Below the pieces are notes generated by a model. It was not told where the DNA came from, searched no databases, and saw only the letters and a program-made list of their open reading frames with translations. Positions 39,501-47,148 of a stretch of DNA of 64,000 nt are shown here, piece after piece. The DNA is from Candidatus Anaerobiospirillum pullistercoris. Lineage in GTDB: Bacteria > Pseudomonadota > Gammaproteobacteria > Enterobacterales > Succinivibrionaceae. The position numbers and the translations under genes are program-made. The number at the start of each line of letters is the position of its first letter. Within the stretch, counting starts at the first letter, position 1. The DNA lies in NCBI GenBank assembly GCA_019114785.1, contig DXEV01000088.1, forward strand, positions 1 through 64,000, given 5' to 3'.

Positions 39501-40800
39501 TGAGAAGAATCAGCAGCGCAACGATTGGTGTGAAAAACAGAGCTGGCTTATTAATGCGTTTTTTAACCAAAAAGGTGTAGATCCTAAGCTACTGCGTAGT
39601 AATCTCACCCCGAATGGCGCTGTGCTGTTTTATGATGGTGCGACCTTAGAATTTAACGAGCTCGAGCAGTCGAAGACTCTCAAAAGTATCAAAACTAAGA
39701 TGGGTGTTAGCATCTCTGCAGTAATTCCGCTTGAAGGTGAGATCGAGGTTCATATCGCCTCTCCTGAGCGTATGGTGGTCTCTTACACCGAGTTAATGAA
39801 AGAGCGTGAGCTTCGTACCACTCCTTACATAGATCAATCAGGTATGTTCCACCTCGGTTTTAACAACAAGTTTGTGCTGGGACGTAAAGAGGAGAACAAT
39901 GAGCCGGTGTACTTTGATCTGCACAAAGATGAGGAGCACTTGCTCATTGGTGGCTCCACAGGCTCAGGAAAAAGCGTATTGCTCAAAACGCTTCTGACTG
40001 ACATGGCGTTAACCAACTCTCCTCAAGAGCTGCGATTGATCTTAGTTGATCCTAAGAAAGGCTCAGAAATGCGAGTCTTTGGCAAGTTGCCTCATGTGCT
40101 GGGCTTGGACGATTTGTTGGAGCAAGATCCTCAGGCTACCTTAAATAGACGTTTCTCTTCGAGCTACTTAAATTCTTCCACCTCTACCAGCAAGGTGCTG
40201 ATGGAAAAGCAGGATTGCGTTACAGCTTTGCGATCACTGGTTAAGATGATTGATCTCCGTAACAAAGAAATGGCTCATCTCAACCAGCTTTTAGAGCAGC
40301 AAGGTAGTACCGACGCTGTGACAAAGATAGATAACTACAACGCACATGCTCTTAAGTTTGGTAAGAAGCGTATGCCGCATGTATTCTTTGTCTTCGATGA
40401 GTTGGCCTTTTGGGCTCAAGATAAGGATTTTACGGAGGGACTGAGCTGTATCGGAAAGATCGCTGGTATTGGCCGTAGTGCCGGTATTCATTTGATCTTG
40501 CTTACTCAGCGCCCAGACCGTAAGCTGATTGACGGTTCCATGCACAACAACTTCGGTTCACGTATCTGCCTTAAAATGAGCTCGGGTGTGGACACTAGGG
40601 TGCTGCTCGAAGACAAGAACTACAACGCCCACACTTTACAGGGTAAGGGGCACATGATCTGCAATCTGAACAGCGTGGGCGGAAATAACTATTGTTATGC
40701 GCAAGCTGGCTACATTAACACCACTGGTGACTGTAGCCTTGGTTCCCTGATTACGGCTATTGCCAATGATTGGAATAGCCTCCTCAAAAAGAAGAGCTAA
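33562..40800 (+). CDS. 2412-aa protein with C-terminal FtsK/HerA-like ATPase, DptH/SspH-like candidate
   Basis: EEHLLIGGSTGSGKSVLLKTLLTDMALTNSPQELRLILVDPKKGSEM (Walker A 39949..39975), VFFVFDELAFWAQ (Walker B-like), GIGRSAGIHLILLTQRPD; long N-terminal region of unknown function. Confidence 0.6.
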   Translation: MSTSYSSNPNDDAQIFTTITEDEQIYSSYDDRSEEEEVLKEQTLVQRSEELQLQVSLSAQEQQLLEVNCKQQDELAQVRERLAMDLIALAGRYCVRNFLPSVQTPEVQSDLGIICFENLEPKYICRIARYLTRVQSDYQQHQLAFRNDVRWDCLAITITHKSLQGLNSSVFFALNDSDSWVVPDEQNAAYWRNNNPAQTLNLCAVFSGEAEDTLGNLRQRMIDTNALKLCLANKDTLQQILSQLPSVMLLAVEQELDLRKWPQIGLLNNAIQFLHREEQCLDSLSLVLSNLHEILGLNPLALCEYLAEVLICFATSQYRYDLNAAMGLAMSSLHYPADHTLFTTGKGGRELTDNKCNKVIKDMCRTRPSSIAANVNGSKSLDDLSLESMYKKLEELYPEPTVSSAQASSILTTEEAALCKNFWLAMRKNNQHHLQGDTQLSQRELEQAFAYLCRIEWVAKLERFFDTQTTNRSKKRPLNERTNELFQNEGSSDEQLTAEEEEIVELAKKKSTDLSAEERNQLGDFYNSHRSIFSKDHAISKEWEKLIYEQTQFNSSDFIVSFSEALLTLYTNNNAEDAQLSKVKLELDLTLGELLERNCNVLAYFSVLYGPLLKHLQEALGNRFEIVLNDSLPADAPNPLLNFPAFLKQHTPSGRKDAKWCKKETKTALTLKFRLTPFYAPKRNEDKTELELGTTLQFTWQLPVNSPRFYFYTDLQCILESQSLPLGEFGHNIFTSKGATQALDLMDLNTFTQSDGGKFESFFANNQGSISSQYCQTLAKMQKQCLELHYQQGALKQTIEQELQEFSSCFDDFKKRYLQALAHLNECVLSLEEIESLSHSYTKLQFILENSTIVREQNNLELRSLRALASKLIALVMKVGMAYTTEIPNTALYVYAIATPFHVESLRSFACKIERMKGVLQEILLAIFEHRDVLPNTERKVFLEALRQDLAFYDAPEVCLSVNQNQVLIATQSLGGYTLYESPEKINLDLGFASIDQRPSHNLTFAQTKSKGQLYGADMMCSGVGGIGKANSLSTTYIDGIINQVKAYIHYRPNPLTQCTLVISHCNLPSFVSELCSRLQSDICDDDALAPYLPQKRLNVVILCQGMEQAQEFNHIFALDQLTKSDFGNTDFIKSLSISIILEHQLGNMRNGTLNEYLERNSIQLSQNGNFSNTTLKRFGHIGLMVHAFDFQATFQFVDKPYPVQVVKDGIHYQPVLMNYNKQTESLANSRFVMCTTLPLSKIQYLHSLYFLHGNRSNLGFFSIARDDLSTALNAEAQALAGKDEGAGAYHCPQTIATPLYEHIMSGNNSQDLRQIVDRIHEQCDVVFYLDDLMSRQQLQHIKPDIEVIYYQKLNNAALNFIVASTSSNALAMRYLTDLVGNFGITSPIAERCVQSFCHDAIKLSGHMLLRAQRKKLYTSELMGVVLSYYLAQGMMQWLTCKYSGSPLNTYEQFLFLDDYKALFFTEPRSEKKLIADLLGIQVIRYGDPQSHGTNNQYLLNLMVVESKFLRAEDAGLSRKSRNQAKNTADFLYRTFKGGHQTLAVDCKQWLNRIADFLQEKNDNSDDFNSIMQLIRAGQIDVLVNGCSCVFAQQTTSHSNDLWSLDASVFPDYGKVNPEFDCQVLQLQLGHGAIMQVLEAYSQNSSSTNNALAQLQKQSDEAYNTLIAYLDHDDQRIMLSTQNTQVEAAYTVQNVAEVLEREQDYAQKSVAPVESVEVKSATENTSKISAEVADPASVCNVAKVTVAATDSTMTTDSAVFSAKTDTQPTSADGSTNVVATNTVAQRDNFAQNTISKQGSVQNTAFGEQQTLSSVSSTTLAGAGSLGAGGATRFSSATQNANLGKTALGVRVITRNPAPSTQNVQPLVRDSALQPAGAASWNQAQTAATQAQKLGSMGNNEDASSVGVADSREQLDSSQLKSQQQTLSQQSVAKPSTTGKGHQPNTVMSTQVLQGTELDCFLKDKMPQTYAVLHSETQGTNEKNQQRNDWCEKQSWLINAFFNQKGVDPKLLRSNLTPNGAVLFYDGATLEFNELEQSKTLKSIKTKMGVSISAVIPLEGEIEVHIASPERMVVSYTELMKERELRTTPYIDQSGMFHLGFNNKFVLGRKEENNEPVYFDLHKDEEHLLIGGSTGSGKSVLLKTLLTDMALTNSPQELRLILVDPKKGSEMRVFGKLPHVLGLDDLLEQDPQATLNRRFSSSYLNSSTSTSKVLMEKQDCVTALRSLVKMIDLRNKEMAHLNQLLEQQGSTDAVTKIDNYNAHALKFGKKRMPHVFFVFDELAFWAQDKDFTEGLSCIGKIAGIGRSAGIHLILLTQRPDRKLIDGSMHNNFGSRICLKMSSGVDTRVLLEDKNYNAHTLQGKGHMICNLNSVGGNNYCYAQAGYINTTGDCSLGSLITAIANDWNSLLKKKS

Positions 40801-41772
40801 GGGGCGGGCGCTGGCAATGAGGATGTGAGTCTTGGTCAGTAGCCAAGGCTCCTCAGAGCAACTCATCTTAAGTAGTGACTGTTGCGGCTCTTAAGACAAG
40901 AGCTACACCACCTTCCGCTTAGTGCAGATCTTTCCTAAGAGAGCTCAGGTCATGCTTTAGAGGCAAATCTGAGGTCGTTAGTCAGGACGCCGTGTTATGG
41001 TTGTCGTGATGAGGTGTGTTGGCTAGAGCTGCCTTGGAGCTGCTTCACTGGCGTTGCTGTTCTTAGCGACGATGCAGTTAAGACGCTCCAGTGTAGCAGG
41101 GGATAGGGCATAGGAAAGAAGGGGTGGTGGCGGTGTAGGGGCTGTAGGTCTGATAGCTGTGCCTCAAGTTGCCTGAGCTAGGGCGATCTTTTTTCAGATT
41201 GGAGCCCGTTTTTTTGGTTTTTTGCCCCGATTTTGATAGTATAATCGCTCAGCTTACCTTCTGATCTTTTCCGTTTGGCGCTAGTCAAATATGGCTAAAG
41301 TATGGCTTTATTGGCTGGCTAGGGGCAAAGACTAAGCTCTTTTGATCTCTGGGGCTGTGACAAAATTTGGCACTGCTAGGACTTGAAATTGCCAAGCCTG
41401 ATCCCCATCTAGATCCCTAGGCCTTGTGGAAAACGATTCGTGACTTTGCCATGCGCTGTGCTCTGCACGGTGCGCGAGACGCTGTGTTTTGCCTCTGTGG
41501 GTAAAGTCAAAGAAGTGAAGTACAGGTTTTTTCTAGGCTTCACCGATCTTGATGCTTCATCCAAATGTAAGTGAGATTAAGCTCAAGTTTCCACCTAGAC
41601 TCAAGAGCAAGCTCGTTTGCGGCTGCTTAAGTCTATCGGGGTGGTTAGTCTGCTCATAGGTTAGGTCACATAGTAAGATTTAGTGTGACACTGTGTGCTG
41701 GCTAAGATGTAGAAGTTACATTCTAAAGGCATAATTGCTCATATATTCTGCTGCCGATTTGAGGTTCTAATA

Positions 41773-43206
41773 ATGCAGGTTCAAATTACTCCAGTAAGCA
41801 AAGTAAAGACCGAGGCTAAAGTTCTTTTGACTGCTGAGGAAGTCAATTCTTGCTTCGATACTGCTTTATCCAAGTGCGCGAAGTCTGCTCGTATCGATGG
41901 CTTCCGTAAGGGACGTATTCCTAAGCCTGTCTTATTACAAGTTTATGGTCGACAGATCGCTATGGATGCTTCTGAAGAGGCTGTGAATAAGTTCTCTAGA
42001 GAGGCACTGCAGCAGGTGGGTGATAGTGGTGTCGAAGTTATCGATAGCACTCCAGAGCTCGCTTTCAATGATGGAAGCCTGTCCCGTGGTAAGGAGTGGG
42101 CATATACCCTTACTGTGGATAACTACCCAGCAATCGAGAAGAAAGACTTAAGCGGTGTTTCTGTTGAGCTCTACAGCATCAATACCGATGACAAAGCTGT
42201 CGAAGAGGCCTTAGACGCTCTGCGTGTGGAGAGAGGCACCTACCAAGTCGTTGATGACTTAGTGATCGCCAAGGACGAGAACCAAAAGGCTGTCATCAAT
42301 TTCACCGGCACCAAGGATGGTGTGGCTTTCGAGAGCGGTAGTGCCAAGGACTATGAGCTCTATATCGACAGAACTCGTATGATCCCAGGTTTCACTGAGG
42401 CCCTGATTGGCCACAAGGCTGGTGATGACTTCTCCTTTGATGTGACCTTCCCAGAGGATTATCACGTTGAGGAGCTGAAGGGGGCTCAGGCTAAGTTTGA
42501 CGTTCAGATCGTCAGCGTTGCTCAACTCCAGAAGGCTGAGCTCAACGATGACTTCATCAAGAGCTTAGGCTTTGATCCAGAGAAGGGTAAGACCTTAGAG
42601 GACTTAAAGAACAGCTTAAGCAACAACCTCAAGACTCAGTATGCTAACCGTCAGACCGATTTAAACGTTGATATTATGCAGAGAGCCATCTGCAAGGAAT
42701 ATGGTGACGACATTGAGGTGCCTGAGGTTTTAGTAGAGGCTGAGACTCGTTCGGCCTTCTCTTCTCTCTTCCGTGTTCCTGCTAACTCCAAGCTCTTTGA
42801 GAGCGATCGTGTTAAGGGCATCATAGACGAGATCCGTGAGTCTTTACGTCCAAACTTAAAGATCCACTGCTTGATCCATGGCTTAATTCAGGCCAATGGC
42901 TTAGTCGATAGCATGAAAGAGCAAGAGGGTGAGCTCGAGGCTGAGCTGAAGCGTTCCGCTTGCGCCTACGAGGAAGGCGATGATGTCGATTTCGAGGAGT
43001 TCAAGAAGAAGGCCTTAGAAGACGAGGCAACCGTGCAAGAGTGCCGTACTCGTATCTACTTGGCTAAGCTCGAGAAGGCTTTAAGAGGCCTCCTGACCGT
43101 TACCGAGAAGCAAATCAGCTTCAAGGAGTACGCAGAGATCTCCCAGAAGTTAAAGGAAGAAAAGGCTGCCGAGGCTAAGGCTGCCGAGGCTCCTGCCGCT
43201 AACTAA
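41773..43206 (+). CDS. tig: Trigger factor
   Basis: CAKSARIDGFRKGRIPKPVLLQVYGRQI; KAVINFTGTKDGVAFESGSAKDYELYIDRTRMIPGFTEALIGHKAGDDFSFDVTFPEDYH. Confidence 0.97.
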   Translation: MQVQITPVSKVKTEAKVLLTAEEVNSCFDTALSKCAKSARIDGFRKGRIPKPVLLQVYGRQIAMDASEEAVNKFSREALQQVGDSGVEVIDSTPELAFNDGSLSRGKEWAYTLTVDNYPAIEKKDLSGVSVELYSINTDDKAVEEALDALRVERGTYQVVDDLVIAKDENQKAVINFTGTKDGVAFESGSAKDYELYIDRTRMIPGFTEALIGHKAGDDFSFDVTFPEDYHVEELKGAQAKFDVQIVSVAQLQKAELNDDFIKSLGFDPEKGKTLEDLKNSLSNNLKTQYANRQTDLNVDIMQRAICKEYGDDIEVPEVLVEAETRSAFSSLFRVPANSKLFESDRVKGIIDEIRESLRPNLKIHCLIHGLIQANGLVDSMKEQEGELEAELKRSACAYEEGDDVDFEEFKKKALEDEATVQECRTRIYLAKLEKALRGLLTVTEKQISFKEYAEISQKLKEEKAAEAKAAEAPAAN

Positions 43207-43344
43207 TTAAACGGTCTGAGGTTATGTCAGGAATTAAGACCTGTGATCAGATTGCAGGAGTGCAGCACCAAAGGGATCATTATCGTGTAGATAGTGAGGC
43301 TTTGTCGCACTATGTGTTCCTGATGTACCACTTGCTGTAAAGAA

Positions 43345-43392
43345 AGAGTGCCCTCTTAATCGTCTGTAGACCTTAGGGGGCACTCTTTTTTT
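43345..43392 (+). terminator. Rho-independent terminator downstream of tig
   Basis: AGAGTGCCC...GGGGGCACTCTTTTTTT. Confidence 0.88.
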
Positions 43393-44174
43393 GCGGGGCA
43401 CAAGAAAAAGGCCTCATAACTTGCTGTAAGTGGTAGCTCTGCGTGAGAGCAAGCCCAAAGGTGCTAAAAGTTTTTTTGCGCTAGTGAAGCTTAGCTGCTA
43501 TGAGCTATTCAGTGCCACAGGAGGCTTACAGCATGGCTCAAGATGTGGGCGAAAGCCCCATGGTAGTTTGCAGTAGCAAACATGGCCAATAGCCTTAGAG
43601 CCAATGGCCGTATGGCGGCAAAGCCAATGGCTATGACCGATATGCCTGTGGTACACAGTTCTTAAGAAAAAATATTAATTCATTGATCCTTTTTTGGGTC
43701 TAAATTATTTGCAGTTTGAGGCTAAAGGCCTCCTTAGTTCTGTTTCTGTTGGCTAGTTCTAAAAATAGCGAATTTTTCGAGCCAGCCTGAGATTTTGTAT
43801 AGCCCACAATACCAATCAGACAAGACTGCGCCTAGCCTGCACTTGTGCCTGTTTTTGCACTTTCGCTTTGCAGTGGCACTGAGTAATAAGTAGCAGGGCT
43901 GGTATTGTAGAGCTTACTCACAGCCAAGCTCAAAAGTTATATTTTTCGTACTGCACAATACAGAGATGTGCAAAGTTAGAGCTGGTTTTAGGGGTAAGAT
44001 GGGTAAAACATTGCGCCAAAGTCGCAGCTTGGTTTCAGTCAGTGTGATTGAAGCTATAAGGCAGACGGGATAGTTTCTTCTGTCTGTTGCCTGCATCCTT
44101 TAGCCAATATGAGGGGATGTGGAGCTGTGATGGCAAGAGAGTGGCGCGGGGAAAGCATACTAATTTAGCAATCT

Positions 44175-45413
44175 TTGGGAGCTGAGCTTTTTATGTCAGG
44201 CATCGACTTTCAGACACGGATGTCCACTCTAGTACCAATGGTGATTGAGCAGACCGGACGGGGTGAGCGTTCTTTTGATATCTACTCGCGTATGTTGAAG
44301 GAGCGTGTGATCTTTGTGACTGGAGAGATCGAAGATCACATGGCAGATCTCATCATCGCGCAGCTCTTATTCTTAGAGTCTGACGACCCTGATAAAGATA
44401 TTTATATGTACATCAATAGCCCAGGCGGTGTAGTTACTGCCGGTATGGCTATTTATGACACGATGCAATACATCAAACCTGATGTCAGTACAGTGTGTTT
44501 AGGCCAAGCATGTTCCATGGGCTCATTCTTGTTGGCCGGTGGTGCTAAGGGTAAGCGTATCGCTTTGCCACATGCTCGTATCATGATCCACCAAGTTTTA
44601 GGTGGCTTTAAGGGTCAGGCTACAGACATCATGATCCATGCACGTGAGACTGAGCGCACTAAGCGTACTTTGACCGAGCTTTTAGCCCAAAACTGTAATC
44701 AGCCATTAGCTCGCGTGCTGGCAGACTGTGAGCGTGATAACTTCATGTCGGCTCAAGAGGCCTTAGCCTATGGCTTAGTGGATAAGGTGATCTCCCGTCG
44801 TGGCGCAGATCCAATTGAGCGCCCACAAGGCCCAGATGGTGACGATGATCCTAACGGCCCAAAAGGCGGCGTCAGCCCTGATGGTTCCAATGGCTCTATG
44901 GTAACAAGTGCCTCTGGCGTATCCTTAAACAAGGATCAAGTTAGTGGTGCAGGCTCTAATGTAGGTGCAGTGGATCCTGTGTCTCTTGCCTATAACGGCT
45001 TATCTACAGGTTTGCCAGTTGTTCCGCCTCAGCTTGATGCTAACATGCAATTTGGGCTCAACGCTCCTAAGGCTGGTTTGATGGGGCCTAATGGTGTTCC
45101 TTTTATGATGCCTAATATGGGATTAGCCTCTGATGGTAGCTTTAATCCTAATATGATCGTTGATGCCTTTAACAAGGGGTTGATTTCCCCAGAGATGATG
45201 CAGGCAGCGATGTTAAGCAATGTTCCTCCTGTATGGGCAAATAACGCAGTACAAGGTGGGAACACTCCAGCTGCTCCTCATGGTGGCACTCTCAATAATG
45301 CAGGTACGATCAATACCACCACGAGCACTAAAACGAATCCTGTTTCTAATAAGCCAAAGCGTCAGCGAGTGAAAAACACAGCAGCTAAGGCTCCTCAAGG
45401 CGAAAAGAAATAA
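44175..45413 (+). CDS. clpP: ATP-dependent Clp protease proteolytic subunit with ~200-aa C-terminal extension
   Basis: [55 protein letters not shown]; canonical end near VDKVISRR, then a low-complexity tail. Confidence 0.96.
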   Translation: MGAELFMSGIDFQTRMSTLVPMVIEQTGRGERSFDIYSRMLKERVIFVTGEIEDHMADLIIAQLLFLESDDPDKDIYMYINSPGGVVTAGMAIYDTMQYIKPDVSTVCLGQACSMGSFLLAGGAKGKRIALPHARIMIHQVLGGFKGQATDIMIHARETERTKRTLTELLAQNCNQPLARVLADCERDNFMSAQEALAYGLVDKVISRRGADPIERPQGPDGDDDPNGPKGGVSPDGSNGSMVTSASGVSLNKDQVSGAGSNVGAVDPVSLAYNGLSTGLPVVPPQLDANMQFGLNAPKAGLMGPNGVPFMMPNMGLASDGSFNPNMIVDAFNKGLISPEMMQAAMLSNVPPVWANNAVQGGNTPAAPHGGTLNNAGTINTTTSTKTNPVSNKPKRQRVKNTAAKAPQGEKK

Positions 45414-45426
45414 GAGGTAAGCGCAC

Positions 45427-46704
45427 ATGCCTGTCGATAAAAAGAAGAGTAGTTGCATCTTTTGCGGCGAGCCAGCATCGCCAACGCGAGCCTTAATCCA
45501 GTCGTCTTCTGGTTATTGCATTTGCTCTGAGTGTGTGGAGCGTTGTGCTGACATCGTTAAGCAAAAGAAGCACATGTTGAGCAAGGGGGATCCAGACTAT
45601 ATCGATCTGGAAAACATTCCTACCCCTCATGAGATTGCTGCCCACTTAGATCAGTACGTGATTGGCCAAGAAGACGCCAAAAAGGTACTGTCTGTGGCCG
45701 TGTATAACCACTATCAGCGTTTAAAGCATGCGATCAATGACTCTGACGTGGAGCTGGGCAAGTCTAATATCTTAATGATCGGCCCAACTGGCTCAGGTAA
45801 GACGCTGCTGGTGCAGACTTTAGCTCGTTTTTTAAACGTGCCTTTTGCCATGTCTGATGCCACCACCTTAACCGAGGCAGGTTATGTGGGTGAGGACGTG
45901 GAAAATGTGATCGTGCGTCTGCTCAACTCGTGCGATGGCAACGTCAATAAGGCTCAAAAGGGCATTATCTACATCGACGAGATCGACAAAATTGCCCGTA
46001 AGAGTGAGAATCCTTCCATCACCCGCGATGTTTCCGGTGAGGGTGTGCAGCAGGCCTTATTAAAGCTGATTGAGGGTACTGTAGCTTCTGTGCCACCTAA
46101 TGGTGGTCGTAAGCACCCAAATCAGACCATGATTGAGGTGGATACTTCGCAGATCCTCTTTATCTGTGGTGGCGCTTTCGATGGCTTAGAGAAGATCGTG
46201 GATAAACGTTTATCGCAGAATAGCGGTATTGGCTTTGGTGCAGAGGTTAAGGGCAAGAAAGAGCAGATGACCTTAACTGAGAAGTACCAAAAAGTAGAGC
46301 CAGATGATCTGGTGAAATTCGGTATTATCCCTGAATTTGTTGGCCGTTTACCTGTGATCTCAGCTTTAGAAGAGCTGAATCGTGAGCAGTTGGTGCGCGT
46401 GTTACGTGAGCCAAAGAACGCAGTGATCAAGCAGTATGAGACTATCTTCAAGTTTGAGGGTGTCGAGCTGGAGTTCACTGAAGATGCTCTGCATGCCATT
46501 GCTGATACTTCGATCGAGCGTCATACCGGTGCTCGTGGCTTACGCTCAGTAGTGGAAAACATTTTGCTGAACACCATGTATGACATTCCTTCGGTCGATA
46601 ACGTCAAGAAGGTGATCGTCAACAAGGATACTGTGATCAACGGTACTGACCCAGTTATTATCAAGACAGACGAGGAGAGTACCTCCAAGGTCTCCAACAG
46701 CTAG
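45427..46704 (+). CDS. clpX: ATP-dependent Clp protease ATP-binding subunit ClpX
   Basis: CIFCGEP..C..C zinc-binding domain; [49 protein letters not shown]. Confidence 0.98.
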   Translation: MPVDKKKSSCIFCGEPASPTRALIQSSSGYCICSECVERCADIVKQKKHMLSKGDPDYIDLENIPTPHEIAAHLDQYVIGQEDAKKVLSVAVYNHYQRLKHAINDSDVELGKSNILMIGPTGSGKTLLVQTLARFLNVPFAMSDATTLTEAGYVGEDVENVIVRLLNSCDGNVNKAQKGIIYIDEIDKIARKSENPSITRDVSGEGVQQALLKLIEGTVASVPPNGGRKHPNQTMIEVDTSQILFICGGAFDGLEKIVDKRLSQNSGIGFGAEVKGKKEQMTLTEKYQKVEPDDLVKFGIIPEFVGRLPVISALEELNREQLVRVLREPKNAVIKQYETIFKFEGVELEFTEDALHAIADTSIERHTGARGLRSVVENILLNTMYDIPSVDNVKKVIVNKDTVINGTDPVIIKTDEESTSKVSNS

Positions 46705-47148
46705 GGATCAGGCTTAGGCCTGTCCCAAAGCTTACGGATGTAAGTTAGCGAGAGCAGGGTGTTGAGCCCTGCTCGAAGCAGAACTAATCGACAAAAACAT
46801 CCATAGAAGAGTTTGTTCCTTCAAGGCTAAGGTGAGCTCTAAGGCTAGCGCCCTGCGCTCTACATAACTTTGACCTTGTAGGAACGGTGCAGTGAGGTGC
46901 GCTCTGGTTTTTGCAGAGAGTGACTCTTGCTCAGAGGCTTTTAGGCCCGAGAGACTGCACAGTGTTAAGGAGGGATTGGAGCGAGGATGGTTTAAGCTGT
47001 GACATCCAGACTAAGCCTAGAACTTAGGCTCAGGTTGGGAGTGTGACTTAGTTTGGCTTTAACCCTTTTCTCCATTTCCTGTTAGGTTGGATATATCACG
47101 GAGGTCGTGTTGCCTATCACGAGAACTAGTTGTGACTGGTTTTAGTGG

